Source: an uncultured Sphingomonadales bacterium
GTDB taxonomy: Bacteria > Pseudomonadota > Alphaproteobacteria > Sphingomonadales > Sphingomonadaceae
NCBI GenBank assembly: GCA_903821605.1
Contig: CAIJLZ010000018.1
Location: forward strand, 77,681 to 138,750
Direction: 5' to 3'
Length of the DNA: 61,070 bases
Below the pieces are notes generated by a model. That model was given only the letters and a program-made list of their open reading frames with translations, was not told the origin of the DNA and made no database searches. Numbering within the stretch: position 1 is the first letter of the stretch; each line of letters begins with the position of its first letter. Shown here piece by piece: positions 29,905 through 39,805 of the stretch. The position numbers were made by a program, and so were the translations under genes.

Positions 29905-30132
29905 ATGGACGCAGAAGCAGCTAAGTTCCTCGGTGCTGGTATTGCCGCCATTGGCGTGGCCATCGCTGCCCTCGGTGTGGGCAATGTTTTCGGCTCGTTC
30001 CTCGAAGGCGCGCTGCGCAACCCGGCCGCTGCTGATGGCCAGCAGGGCCGTCTCTTCATCGGTTTCGCCGCAGCCGAACTGCTCGGCCTGCTGGCCTTCG
30101 TGATCGCGATGATCCTGCTGTTCGTCGCCTAA
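29905..30132 (+). CDS. atpE: F0F1 ATP synthase subunit c
   Basis: A 75-residue two-helix proteolipid forming the rotor ring. The loop motif after helix one is RNPAA, preceded by LEGALRNP, and the proton-binding carboxylate is the Glu in GFAAAELLGLLAFVIAM. The AAGGAG site eight bases upstream is strong, as expected for the most abundant F0 subunit. Confidence 0.98.
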   Translation: MDAEAAKFLGAGIAAIGVAIAALGVGNVFGSFLEGALRNPAAADGQQGRLFIGFAAAELLGLLAFVIAMILLFVA

Positions 30133-30220
30133 TCACTTTCCGGTCCGCCGCGGCGCAAGGGTATAACCACCCCGGCGCGGCGGCGGTTCTGGCCGGAAGT
30201 ATCAAGTTCAGAGAGCGGCA

Positions 30221-30715
30221 ATGCCTCAACTAGACCAAATCCTTCAAACCTATGCATCGCAGATTTTCTGGCTGCTGCTGGTATTCGGGACCATCTATTT
30301 CGTGATCGGCAAGGGCATGTTGTCCCGCGTCGAGAAGACGATGGAAGACCGCGACCATCGCATCGCAGAAGACCTCGCTGCGGCGGAACATGCTCGGGTC
30401 GCTGCGGCTGAAACCGAACATGGCTGGCAGGATATTCTGGAAGCCAGCAAGGGCGATGCCCTGCGGGCGACCCAGGCTGCCAAGGAAGCGGTGGCCAAGG
30501 CCAACGCCAGTCGGCTGGCCGAGGTTGATGCCGCGCTCAATGCCAAGATTGCCGAAGGCGAGGCGGCCGTTCAAAAGGCGCTCGACGCGGCTCGCGGTGA
30601 AATCGAAGGCGTGGCCAATGAACTGGCGGGTGATCTTGTGGGTCGTCTGTCCGGCGCAAAGGTCGATGCTGCCAATATCAGCCAGACAGTAAAGGCGGTC
30701 ATGGGCCATGCTTGA
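30221..30715 (+). CDS. atpF': F0F1 ATP synthase subunit b'
   Basis: A 164-residue stator subunit: short N-terminal stretch, one membrane helix (FWLLLVFGTIYFVIGKGML, about 16-34) and a long Ala/Glu/Lys-rich coiled coil. Together with the next gene it gives the paired b/b' arrangement of photosynthetic and other alphaproteobacteria, forming a heterodimeric stalk. It overlaps the following atpF gene by eight bases. Confidence 0.93.
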   Translation: MPQLDQILQTYASQIFWLLLVFGTIYFVIGKGMLSRVEKTMEDRDHRIAEDLAAAEHARVAAAETEHGWQDILEASKGDALRATQAAKEAVAKANASRLAEVDAALNAKIAEGEAAVQKALDAARGEIEGVANELAGDLVGRLSGAKVDAANISQTVKAVMGHA

Positions 30716-31367
30716 TCCTGTAGCCGTTGCAACCCAGCAAGCCGGTGCTGCGGCCCCGGCGATGGACGCCACTGCCGCCCCGGCAATGGAAAGCCCCGCC
30801 GACGCCCATGGCGCCGCGCCGCATCAGGCCGGTACCGAAGCGACGCATGGCGAGGTTCATGTCGATCCGACCGGGCTTGGCCTGAACGCGACCCAGTGGG
30901 TCTCGCTCGCGGTCCTCGTGGTCATCATGATCATGGTCTGGAAGAAAGTGCCGGCGCTGATCGCGTCTGGCCTTGATGCCAAGATCGCTGGTATTCGTGA
31001 ACATCTCGACGCGGCGGCCAAGCTGCGTCAGGAAGCCGAAGCGCTCAAGTCTGAATATCAGGCGCGTGCCGATCAGGCGGTCAAGGATGCGGATGCCATC
31101 CGCGCCCAGGCCAAGCTGGATGCCGATGCGATCACCACCCAGGCTAAGGCCGATGCCGAAGCCCTGATTGGCCGTCGCACGCGCATGGCGGAAGACAAGA
31201 TTGCCGCTGCCGAGCGCGCGGCGATTGCAGAAGTTCGCGCCAATGCTGCCGATGTGGCGGTGCGTGCGGCTGCCAAGCTGATCGCGGATAATCACGGTGC
31301 CGCCAACGACCAGCCGCTGGTTGAACAGACCATCACTGGGATTGGGACGGCCGCGCTCAACAGCTGA
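30708..31367 (+). CDS. atpF: F0F1 ATP synthase subunit b with extended N-terminus
   Basis: The second stator subunit, 219 residues. One membrane helix (about 63-78, WVSLAVLVVIMIMVW) precedes a coiled coil with many Ala, Asp and Lys residues. Compared with the usual 160-170 residues, it has some 60 extra N-terminal residues rich in Ala, Pro, His and Glu (for example ADAHGAAPHQAGTEATHG), which would face the periplasm. Internal Met codons at 19 and 27 would shorten but not remove the extension. It is the last gene before the shared terminator at 31390. Confidence 0.9.
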   Translation: MLDPVAVATQQAGAAAPAMDATAAPAMESPADAHGAAPHQAGTEATHGEVHVDPTGLGLNATQWVSLAVLVVIMIMVWKKVPALIASGLDAKIAGIREHLDAAAKLRQEAEALKSEYQARADQAVKDADAIRAQAKLDADAITTQAKADAEALIGRRTRMAEDKIAAAERAAIAEVRANAADVAVRAAAKLIADNHGAANDQPLVEQTITGIGTAALNS

Positions 31368-31388
31368 TCGCGCCGCATTGCCCATCAT

Positions 31389-31428
31389 GAAAAAAGGCCC
31401 GGCCTCTTAGGAGGTCCGGGCCTTTTTC
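31389..31428. terminator. Bidirectional intrinsic terminator after atpF and the small membrane protein gene
   Basis: A GC-rich stem (31396-31406 with 31411-31422, one bulge, loop TTAG) is flanked by A-run 31390-31395 and T-run 31423-31427. It would serve the plus-strand atp operon and the minus-strand gene at 31475. Confidence 0.92.
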
Positions 31429-31474
31429 TTTGTCGGCGGACGCGGCTTGGGTGGGTCCGGGCGCGATCGCCCGG

Positions 31475-31648
31475 TTACTTCATCCGCCAGACGATGACCG
31501 AAATCGCGATACCGGTGACAAGACCGATCAGAAAGCCGATCACCGGCTGACCAAAGCGTCCGCCGGCAACCGCGCCACCGACCGCGCCGATCGCAATGAA
31601 GACGCCACCGGCCATCGGCTCGCGCGGGCGTTGCGGATTGTTGCTCAT
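31475..31648 (-). CDS. Small glycine-rich membrane protein, 57 residues
   Basis: A short gene on the minus strand: it begins MSNNPQRPREPMAGG, continues with a Gly/Ala/Val/Ile-rich hydrophobic run over about residues 13-53, and ends VIVWRMK. The pattern suggests two closely spaced membrane segments or a glycine-zipper. It faces the atpF gene across a shared terminator and diverges from tamA. No ribosome-binding site close to the ATG is evident (GGGGAG lies about 15 bases upstream). No function can be assigned. Confidence 0.7.
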   Translation of the reverse strand: MSNNPQRPREPMAGGVFIAIGAVGGAVAGGRFGQPVIGFLIGLVTGIAISVIVWRMK

Positions 31649-31832
31649 GATAGTCGTTCAACTCCCCTATGGCGGATCAGGACGAATCCCGCCGGTTGTG
31701 CTGTTCCTAGAGCCTTGTGGCGGTCGGGAAAAGCCTTGGGTTCGCGCCGGGTTGCAATGAGGCTGCGGCGAAATCGCTGAACAGCACGTAATGGGCATGG
31801 CGGCCCGCGATTTTCAACGCTAGGAAGGAGAG

Positions 31833-33959
31833 ATGGATTCCGTCCGTCTTTCCCGGCAAGCGACCATGATGGCCGTGTTGGTGGCGACGTTGATTCCGGG
31901 GACACCGGAGGCACAGGTCGTGCAGCAGGGGGCGGACGCGATGGCCGTCACGCCGATCCCGGCTGCTGTGCCGTCACCTACTGCCGATGATCTGCTTGAT
32001 CCGCTGAGCCCGCTGGACGCGATGCCGGGCCTTGCGGTTGACTGGCCGGAAATCGCGGATATCGCCACCCCCGATCCAACTCCGATTGAGATGGGCGGGA
32101 CATCGATGTTGCCGCCCGATCCGGGCGTACCATTGACCCCCGATAGCCCGGCCCAGATAAGCCCGACCCAGACGAACGCGTCGGGCGCGGCACCGGCTGC
32201 GGCCAGCGAGGCCGTGACCAATTACGACAATCAGGCCGAAGCCCGCTATTCGGTCTCGCTTGAAGGGACGGAAGGGATGGAGGCAGCAGGCCTGTCTTCG
32301 CGCTTCAAATCCTTGTCGCTGCTGCATCAATATGCCGGGCAGCCCGCCAATATTGCGCAGATTGATCGGCGCGCGCGGGAAGATACGGCGCTGTTGCAGA
32401 CGTTGCTGCGATCCTATGGTTATTATGACGCCGAGGTTGATATGCGGCTGTCGAACAATGGCAGCGGCAATGTGGTGGCGTCGCTTGCGGTGACGCCGGG
32501 GCCTTTATATCGCTTCAGTTCGGTCGAGGTGGTGGGATTGGACCAGAGTGACCCGCTCATGTTGTCGCTGCGGCGCAGCTTCGAGGTGAAAGCGGGTGAT
32601 CCAGTTGATGCGACCAAGCTGGAACAAAGCCTCGCCGCGCTGCGCTCGACGCTGGGGCGCAATGGCTATGCTTTTGCGGAAGTCAGGGAGCCAGACGTCG
32701 AGATCGATCACGCCGAGACTGGCGGCGCGATGGTGGTGACGGTGGTCGACGGTGGGCGGCATTATGTCGGCCAGATCATCGTCAAAGGCCCGAAGCTGTT
32801 CAGCGCCCGGCATATTGGCCGCATCGCCCGTTTCAAAGCGGGAGATCGCTATGATGCGGCTGATCTGGAAGATCTGCGCCGCGCCCTGATTGCGACCGGC
32901 CTCGTCTCGACTGCGGCGATCAAGCCGGTCAAATCGACCGATCCGGAACAGGTGGATATCGAGGTCAATCTAACCCCGGGCCCGTTGCGGACGATTGCCG
33001 GGGAATTGGGTTATGGCACGGGCGAAGGGGCGCGGGCCGAAGTCAGTTGGCAACATCGCAACCTGCTGCCCCCAGAGGGTGCAGTCACCTTCCGGGGCGT
33101 GGCGGGTACGCAGGAACAATTGTTGGGCGCAGTGTTGCGCCGGGGCAATTTCAAGCGTCGGGATCAGGTGCTCAACGCCAATTTCAGCGCAAGTCATATC
33201 GACCGCACCGCCTATAAGGCGCGCACGGTGGCGATTGGGGCCGGTCTGGAACGCCAGACCAATCTGGTCTGGCAGAAAAAATGGACTTGGTCCTATGGCG
33301 GGGAATTCATCACCTCCGATGAAACTGACAGCGATGCCGATACCGGGGATAGCCGCCGTCGGACCTATTTGATCGCATCGGCCCCCTTGTCATTGGCCTA
33401 TGACGGGTCGGATAATCTGCTGGACCCCAGCCGCGGCTTCCGCCTGTCGGCACGGGTCTCGCCGGAAGTGTCGTTCCTCAACCAGCGCGTCGCCTATGTT
33501 CGGGCGCAGTTCGACGGCAGCGGCTATTTCCCGGTTGTGCACAATGTCGTGTTGGCGGGCCGTGTGCGGCTTGGCATGATTTCTGGCGCGGGGCGCAGCG
33601 ATCTTGCGCCGTCGCGGCGCTTCTATGCGGGCGGCGGCGGCTCAGTGCGCGGTTTTGGCTATCAGAAAATCGGGCCGGAAGATGTGTTCGGAGATCCGGT
33701 CGGCGGCAAGAGCCTTGCCGAATTCGCGGTCGAAGCGCGCATCCGTTTTGGCGATTTCGGGGTGGTGCCGTTCTTTGACGCGGGCAATCTCTATGAATCG
33801 GGGCAGCCGACGTTCCGCTCCTTGCGCTATGGTGCAGGTATTGGGGTGCGTTATTATACCAATTTCGGCCCGATCCGCGTCGATATTGGCACGCCGATCA
33901 ACCGCCGCAGCGGCGAAAGCCGGATTGGCCTTTATGTCTCGCTTGGGCAGGCATTCTGA
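31833..33959 (+). CDS. tamA: Autotransporter assembly complex outer membrane protein TamA
   Basis: A 708-residue Omp85-family protein. A signal peptide ends near TPEAQ (residue 28), followed by a Pro/Asp/Ala-rich linker of about 90 residues unusual for TamA, then POTRA-like domains (for example YYDAEVDMRL, VEVVGLDQSDP, GPLRTIAGELGYGTG) and a 16-strand barrel ending GLYVSLGQAF. The barrel motif FYAGGGGSVRGFGYQKIGP matches the lid-lock VRGY-type loop. The AAGGAGAG directly before the ATG supports the start. tamB follows two bases after the stop, so the pair forms the TAM complex. Confidence 0.92.
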   Translation: MDSVRLSRQATMMAVLVATLIPGTPEAQVVQQGADAMAVTPIPAAVPSPTADDLLDPLSPLDAMPGLAVDWPEIADIATPDPTPIEMGGTSMLPPDPGVPLTPDSPAQISPTQTNASGAAPAAASEAVTNYDNQAEARYSVSLEGTEGMEAAGLSSRFKSLSLLHQYAGQPANIAQIDRRAREDTALLQTLLRSYGYYDAEVDMRLSNNGSGNVVASLAVTPGPLYRFSSVEVVGLDQSDPLMLSLRRSFEVKAGDPVDATKLEQSLAALRSTLGRNGYAFAEVREPDVEIDHAETGGAMVVTVVDGGRHYVGQIIVKGPKLFSARHIGRIARFKAGDRYDAADLEDLRRALIATGLVSTAAIKPVKSTDPEQVDIEVNLTPGPLRTIAGELGYGTGEGARAEVSWQHRNLLPPEGAVTFRGVAGTQEQLLGAVLRRGNFKRRDQVLNANFSASHIDRTAYKARTVAIGAGLERQTNLVWQKKWTWSYGGEFITSDETDSDADTGDSRRRTYLIASAPLSLAYDGSDNLLDPSRGFRLSARVSPEVSFLNQRVAYVRAQFDGSGYFPVVHNVVLAGRVRLGMISGAGRSDLAPSRRFYAGGGGSVRGFGYQKIGPEDVFGDPVGGKSLAEFAVEARIRFGDFGVVPFFDAGNLYESGQPTFRSLRYGAGIGVRYYTNFGPIRVDIGTPINRRSGESRIGLYVSLGQAF

Positions 33960-33961
33960 CC

Positions 33962-36900
33962 ATGGCCGAGATCGACGAACCGCGGGTGGAAACCCCTGAA
34001 GAACCGGTGCCGGCCCGGCGGCGGGCACGTTGGCCGCGACGCTTGTTCATTGCCGCCGTGTCATTGGTGCTGCTGGTGTTCGCGGCGCTCGCCTATCTTG
34101 ATACATCAGCGGGTCATCGCTTCCTTGTCCGCCAAATCGCTGCCCAGCATCCGTCAACCGGCTTGCGGATCGCGGTCGGGCGGATCGATGGGTCGATCTG
34201 GCGGCGGATGACGCTGCGCGAGGTGCGGTTCAGCGACCCCCAGGGCCAGTTCCTGATCCTGCCGGAAGCCGAACTGGCGTGGCAGCCGCTCGCATGGTTT
34301 GGCAACCGGCTTCAGATCAACCGGCTGATCGTGCCGGTCGCACAGCTTGATCGCCTGCCGAAACTCAAGCCCTCGGCCAAAAAGACACCGCTATTGCCGA
34401 GTTTCGATATTGTCGCGCGCGATGTGCGAATTGGTCGGGTGCTGATTGGGGCGGCGATCACCGGCAAGCCGCAAGAGGCGCGGCTGGAAGGGGCAATATC
34501 CGCGCGTCACGGCGAGCTGCTGGTCGAACTGGATGCCTCCAGCACCGCACAGGATTTTGCGCGCATCCGGCTTGAATCCATCCCCGATGCAAACCGGTTT
34601 GACGCCTTTGTCCGGATCGAAGCACCGACCGGTGGCGTGATCGGGCCGGTGCTGGGCACCAAGCGGCCGTTCATTGCCCGCATCGATGGTCAGGGCGATT
34701 GGCGGCATTGGCGCGGTGCTGCCAAGATGCAGATGGAGAAGGTCGAACTGATCGATTTTGCGCTGACGCAGGATGAAGGACGGTTTGACCTGAACGGGAG
34801 CTTTGCGCCGACGAGCTTTCTCAAGGGTAAGCTGATGCGCCTATCCGCCCCGACGATCGAGGTTGCGGGCACGGCGCAGTTGGAAAATCGCAAGCTGCGG
34901 GGCGCCATCGGCTTGCGCTCGGCGGCGCTGGATGTGCGGACCGAGGGCACGCTGGATTTGGCGAACAACCGGTTCCAACAGGTCGAACTTTTCATGCGGT
35001 TGAACAAGCCGCCCGCCTTATTCCCCAATATGACGGGCCGCGATGTCCGGTTGAAAGCCCGGTTTGACGGTCCGTTCGGCGCGGCGGCGTTTGATTATTT
35101 GCTGACCACGCCGTTCGTCGCATTTGATAAGACGGGCTTCGAAAACGTCCGCATCTCGGGACAGGGCCATTTGTCGCCCAGTCCGGTGACCCTGCCGATC
35201 AAGATGACATCGACCCGCGTCTTGGGCGCGGGCGATCAGGTCGGGGGCATCTTGCGCAATCTCAGCGTCAATGGGGCGGTCAAGGTCACAGCAAAGCAGA
35301 TCACGGGCGAGAAGCTCGTGTTGCGATCCGACAAGCTTAATGGCGAGCTTGGGCTGGTGATCGACCTCGCGACCGGCAAGTTTGATGTCTCGATCAATGC
35401 CGGGATGCAGCGTTATTTTATCCCCGGTTTGGGGCTGGTCGATGTGATGACCGAACTCAAGGTCGTGCCGGGACCGGATGGCAAGGGGTCGCAGGTTGGT
35501 GGCCGGGGTCGGGCGTGGATTCGTCGCTTTGACAACGCCTTTCTGCACAATCTGGCTGGTGGCTTGCCGGTGATCGACACCCAGTTGGCGCGCGGGCGCG
35601 ACGGGATTATTCATTTCATCGACCTGAAGTTAACGGCACCGAAGATCACGCTTTCGGGCACAGGTTTCCGGCGGCGCGATGGCACGTTCTTCTTCGAGGG
35701 CAAGGGCGTGCAGGCGCAATATGGCGCTTTCAATATGACGCTCGACGGCAATATCGGTCGCCCGAAACTCGATCTCCACTTTGCGGCCCCCAATCAGGCG
35801 CTGGCAGTGGTGGATACCCATTTGCTGCTTGATCCAAGCGATGTCGGCTATGATTGGGCGGCGACCGGGCGGTCGATGTTTGGCGCATTCCGGGGACAGG
35901 GCCAGATCGTGATGACGCCCGGCGCGGATGCAACGCTGTCGTTCGGGCAACTCATGGTGTCCGAAACGGCGTTGAGCGGCGTGTTGATTTCGCGCAGCGG
36001 CGGTTTCGAGGGGAGCCTCGATCTGGCGGGCGGTGGTGTCACTGGCCAGCTCACCTTCGATCCGGTCGATGGCATGCAACAGATCGCCGCCAATCTCCGT
36101 CTCCGGCAGGCGCGGATCGCCACGGACCCGATGATCATGGTACGAGCGGGGCAGGTCGAAGGCACGATGTTGCTCGACCCGGATGGCGCGACACTCAAAG
36201 CCACAGTGACGGCAACCGGCATCCAGCGCGGGGCGCTCTCGCTGGCGCGGTTTGCCGGTAATTTCCAGCTCAAGGGCGGCAAGGGGACGATCAAGGCGAG
36301 CTTTGCCGGGTCGCGTGGGCGTAATTTCGAAATCCAGTCGGTTGCGGATGTCGCGCCCGATCGCTGGTCCGTCGCGGCGCAGGGGACAATCGACCGCAAG
36401 CCGATCCGCCTGATTGATCCGGCGGTGTTAAGCCGGACGGCCGAAGGGTGGCAACTGGCACCGACGGCCTTGGAGTTCGCCGGGGGGCGTGCGCGCGTAT
36501 CGGCACTGCTGGGCGACGGGCGGGCGACGCTCGATGCCGATCTCCAACGCATGCCGCTGACCATCGCGGATATGCTCCAGCCGCAGCTTGGGCTGGGGGG
36601 CATGGCGACGGGGCGGCTGCATTATGTGCATCCCGGCAAGGGGCGCGGCACGCCACAGGCCGATTTGTACCTCAAGATCAAGGGGCTGACCCGGTCGGGC
36701 CTGATCCTCTCCTCGCGTCCGGTGGATGCGGGCCTGAACGTCGCCCTGCGGGATAATGGCTTGTCGGTCAGGGCGCTGGTCGCCACGCAGGACGGCAAAA
36801 TTATCGGCCGGGGGCAGGCGCGCATCGCCCCGTTCGGCCATGAAGGCACGCTGGTGGAGCGGTTGCAGGCGGCACCGCTATTCGGCCAACTGCGCTATAA

Positions 36901-38158
36901 CGGTGGTGCGGATACGCTGTGGCGGCTGATCGGGGTGGAGACGATCGATCTGTCCGGACCGGTGGCGATTGGTGCCGACGTGACTGGCACTGCGGCCAAT
37001 CCGATCATTCGGGGATCGATGCGATCAACCCGGATGCGGTTGGAAAGCGCGGTGACCGGCGCGGTGATTGAGAATATCGCCTCGACTGGCCGGTTCGATG
37101 GGTCGCGATTGATCGTCAACCAGTTTCAGGGCTCAACCCGCAAGGGGGGCAAGGTCGAGGGCAGTGCGACGTTCGAATTTTCCGCTGCTCATGGTGTCGG
37201 CATGGATATCCGCGCCAATCTCGACAATGTGGAACTGGTGGATCGCGACGATATTGGCGCGACGGTTTCCGGACCGCTGACGATCCGGTCTGATGGCCAT
37301 GATGGGGTGATCGGCGGCGATATCGATCTGGTGCGTAGTCGCTACCGTCTGGGGCGTGCGGCGACGGCCACCATCCCGACCATCAATGTACGCGAGATCA
37401 ATGGCGAATTGCGAGATCAAACGCCGATCACCAGCCCGAACGCGAGCTGGCGCTATGACCTGCGCGCCCGGTCGCGCGGACGAATGATGGTGTCGGGGCT
37501 TGGGCTGGATAGCGAATGGCAGGCTGATCTCAAAATTGGCGGGGCGGTGTTGAACCCCTCGATCCTCGGCAGCGCCTCATTGGTTCGGGGCACTTATGAA
37601 TTTGCGGGCCGCCGTTTCGATCTGCAGCGCGGCGAGATCCGGTTTACCGGCGATACGCCGCCTGATCCGGTGCTTGATATCTCGGCTGTGGCCGATGTCA
37701 CCGGATTGAGCGCCACCATCGGCGTGACGGGAACTGCCCTGCGACCTGATCTGAGCTTTACCAGCACGCCCACCTTGCCAGAGGACGAACTGCTGGCCCG
37801 ATTGTTGTTTGGCACGTCGATCACGCGGCTATCCGCACCGGAAGCGGTGCAGCTCGCGGCGGCAGTGGCGGCGTTGCGGTCGCCCGGCGGTGGGCTGAAC
37901 CCGATCAATCTGGTCCGCAAGGCGACCGGGCTTGATCGGCTGCGCATCATTCCAGCGGATAGCACCACAGGGGTGGGCACATCAGTTGCGGCAGGCAAAT
38001 ATATCGGGCGGCGCACCTTCGTCGAGGTCATCTCGGACGGTCAGGGCTATAGCGCGACCAAGGTGGAATTCCGCTTCACCCGCTGGCTGTCGCTATTGTC
38101 TTCGGTGTCGACCATCGGACGGCAAAGCGTGAACGTCCGGGTGTCGAAGGATTATTGA
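33962..38158 (+). CDS. tamB: Translocation and assembly module protein TamB
   Basis: A 1398-residue inner membrane-anchored periplasmic protein. A basic N-terminus and one membrane helix (about 26-45) lead into a very long beta-taco-like region that spans the periplasm, and the C-terminal DUF490 domain contains PTLPEDELLARLLFG and ends in RVSKDY. With TamA it helps outer membrane protein assembly and, together with YdbH-like proteins, is thought to move phospholipids to the outer membrane. It starts two bases after tamA and ends at a shared terminator. Confidence 0.95.
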   Translation: MAEIDEPRVETPEEPVPARRRARWPRRLFIAAVSLVLLVFAALAYLDTSAGHRFLVRQIAAQHPSTGLRIAVGRIDGSIWRRMTLREVRFSDPQGQFLILPEAELAWQPLAWFGNRLQINRLIVPVAQLDRLPKLKPSAKKTPLLPSFDIVARDVRIGRVLIGAAITGKPQEARLEGAISARHGELLVELDASSTAQDFARIRLESIPDANRFDAFVRIEAPTGGVIGPVLGTKRPFIARIDGQGDWRHWRGAAKMQMEKVELIDFALTQDEGRFDLNGSFAPTSFLKGKLMRLSAPTIEVAGTAQLENRKLRGAIGLRSAALDVRTEGTLDLANNRFQQVELFMRLNKPPALFPNMTGRDVRLKARFDGPFGAAAFDYLLTTPFVAFDKTGFENVRISGQGHLSPSPVTLPIKMTSTRVLGAGDQVGGILRNLSVNGAVKVTAKQITGEKLVLRSDKLNGELGLVIDLATGKFDVSINAGMQRYFIPGLGLVDVMTELKVVPGPDGKGSQVGGRGRAWIRRFDNAFLHNLAGGLPVIDTQLARGRDGIIHFIDLKLTAPKITLSGTGFRRRDGTFFFEGKGVQAQYGAFNMTLDGNIGRPKLDLHFAAPNQALAVVDTHLLLDPSDVGYDWAATGRSMFGAFRGQGQIVMTPGADATLSFGQLMVSETALSGVLISRSGGFEGSLDLAGGGVTGQLTFDPVDGMQQIAANLRLRQARIATDPMIMVRAGQVEGTMLLDPDGATLKATVTATGIQRGALSLARFAGNFQLKGGKGTIKASFAGSRGRNFEIQSVADVAPDRWSVAAQGTIDRKPIRLIDPAVLSRTAEGWQLAPTALEFAGGRARVSALLGDGRATLDADLQRMPLTIADMLQPQLGLGGMATGRLHYVHPGKGRGTPQADLYLKIKGLTRSGLILSSRPVDAGLNVALRDNGLSVRALVATQDGKIIGRGQARIAPFGHEGTLVERLQAAPLFGQLRYNGGADTLWRLIGVETIDLSGPVAIGADVTGTAANPIIRGSMRSTRMRLESAVTGAVIENIASTGRFDGSRLIVNQFQGSTRKGGKVEGSATFEFSAAHGVGMDIRANLDNVELVDRDDIGATVSGPLTIRSDGHDGVIGGDIDLVRSRYRLGRAATATIPTINVREINGELRDQTPITSPNASWRYDLRARSRGRMMVSGLGLDSEWQADLKIGGAVLNPSILGSASLVRGTYEFAGRRFDLQRGEIRFTGDTPPDPVLDISAVADVTGLSATIGVTGTALRPDLSFTSTPTLPEDELLARLLFGTSITRLSAPEAVQLAAAVAALRSPGGGLNPINLVRKATGLDRLRIIPADSTTGVGTSVAAGKYIGRRTFVEVISDGQGYSATKVEFRFTRWLSLLSSVSTIGRQSVNVRVSKDY

Positions 38159-38191
38159 TCAAGCTTTGGCCCAATAGGGTGGGCGGAAAAT

Positions 38192-38226
38192 AAAACGGGG
38201 CCCGGTTGATGACCGGACCCCGTTTT
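38192..38226. terminator. Bidirectional intrinsic terminator between tamB and degP
   Basis: Fifteen-base arms (38192-38206 with 38212-38226) pair with one mismatch around a five-base loop; AAAA and TTTT runs form the stem base on either side. It lies between the convergent tamB and degP genes. Confidence 0.88.
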
Positions 38227-38245
38227 GTTGGTGCTGATGGCGGGC

Positions 38246-39805
38246 TTATTTGCTCGCCAGCTTGACCCCGATGTAGCGCGGCTGGCTATTGCCGCGCTGG
38301 AGGAGGAGGAGCACGCTAGGCCGGTTGGCCTTGCGGGCGGCATCCACCACGGCCCAAGCCTGATCGGCAGTGGCCACCGGGCGCTGGTTGATCGACAGGA
38401 TCACGTCGCCGCGCTGTAGCCCTTGTGCCGCGGCATCGCTGCTGGGATCGATCCCCGCGATGACCAGACCCTTGATCGTTGGCGGCATGCGAAGCTGCTG
38501 CGCGATCTGCGGCGTGACGGACTGGAGCGACAGGCCGGTGGCGCCTTGCAGCGCCTTCGGGCCGCCCGGCGTGCCGGGGGTTGGTGTCGCGTCGTCTTCG
38601 TCATTGCCATCGCCAAAGCCGCTGGCGAGCTTTTCCTCTGGCGGGCGTTCGCCCACCACGGCCGTCACGGTCCTGCGCTCGCCATTGCGGAGCAGTTCAA
38701 TCGGCACCTTGGTGCCTACTGGCAGATTGGCCACGATGAACGACAGGGTTTCATCCGGTGTCACGGTCCGGTTATTGACCTTGAGGATGATGTCACCCTG
38801 CTGGATGCCCGCCTTGGCGGCAGCCTGACCCGGGACAATCTGCTGGACAATTTCGCCCTGATCCTTGGGGAGGCCAAGCGACTGTGCAATGTCTTCCGTC
38901 ATCGGCTGGATACCGACGCCGAGATAACCGCGACGGACCTTGCCCGCGCCCATGAGCTGGTCGATCACCGGCTTGGCCTGTTCTGCCGGAATGGCAAAGC
39001 CGATGCCAACATTGCCGCCGGTCGGCGAGAAGATCAGCGTGTTGATGCCGATCACATTGCCGTTCAGGTCGAACATCGGGCCACCGGAATTGCCCTGATT
39101 GATCGAGGCATCGGTCTGGATATAGCGGTCATAGGCGCCGCCCTGACCGGTGTTGCGATGCAGTGCCGACACAATGCCCGCCGTCACCGTGCCGCCCAGC
39201 CCATAAGGATTGCCGATGGCGACAACCCAGTCACCGACGCGGGTGCGGGTGGAATCGCCGAACTGCACAAACGGCAGGCCCTTGGCTTCGATCTTGAGCA
39301 GCGCGAGATCCGACACCGGATCGCGGCCAATCACCTTGGCCTCATATTCCTTGCGGTCGGGCAGGGTTACCGTGATCGACGAGATGGTGACATTGTTCCT
39401 CATCCCCTCGGCACCGCCGGAGATCACATGGTTGTTGGTGACGAGATAGCCATCCGGCGAGATGATGAAGCCGGAGCCCAGCGATGTGGCCTCGCGCGTG
39501 ACTGGCTTGGCATCGCCATTGCCGAGACCCGGGAACATTTCCTCGAACGGCGAGCCTGCGAACGGGTTAAAGCCGCCCGAATTGACCTGCACTTTTTGGG
39601 TGGTGGAGATATTGACCACCGCCGGCTGGAGATTGGCGACAAGGTCGGCGAAGCTCGCGGGGGCGCCGGGACGCGGCGCCATGGCCGCATTGACCGCGCC
39701 GGGCGCGTTCTGCGCCACCTGTGCGCCAACCGGCAGTTGGGAAGTCATCGTTGCCACTGCGCCACCCGCAAGCAGCGCGGCAGTAATGCCATAGGCGTAA
39801 CGCAC
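38246..39805 (-). CDS. degP: Do family serine endopeptidase (DegP/HtrA)
   Basis: A roughly 519-residue periplasmic protease-chaperone. An N-terminal hydrophobic segment (ITAALLAGGAVATM) is a signal peptide or anchor. The trypsin-like domain has the triad His in NNHVISGG, Asp in SDLALLKIE and Ser in NQGNSGGPMF, then two PDZ domains (GYLGVGIQPMTEDIA, and GLVIAGIDPSSDAA near the end). The GTG at 39805 is preferred because AGGAGA lies nine bases upstream; an in-frame GTG at 39832 would add nine residues. It shares the convergent terminator with tamB, and hflC lies upstream on the same strand. Confidence 0.94.
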   Translation of the reverse strand: MRYAYGITAALLAGGAVATMTSQLPVGAQVAQNAPGAVNAAMAPRPGAPASFADLVANLQPAVVNISTTQKVQVNSGGFNPFAGSPFEEMFPGLGNGDAKPVTREATSLGSGFIISPDGYLVTNNHVISGGAEGMRNNVTISSITVTLPDRKEYEAKVIGRDPVSDLALLKIEAKGLPFVQFGDSTRTRVGDWVVAIGNPYGLGGTVTAGIVSALHRNTGQGGAYDRYIQTDASINQGNSGGPMFDLNGNVIGINTLIFSPTGGNVGIGFAIPAEQAKPVIDQLMGAGKVRRGYLGVGIQPMTEDIAQSLGLPKDQGEIVQQIVPGQAAAKAGIQQGDIILKVNNRTVTPDETLSFIVANLPVGTKVPIELLRNGERRTVTAVVGERPPEEKLASGFGDGNDEDDATPTPGTPGGPKALQGATGLSLQSVTPQIAQQLRMPPTIKGLVIAGIDPSSDAAAQGLQRGDVILSINQRPVATADQAWAVVDAARKANRPSVLLLLQRGNSQPRYIGVKLASK

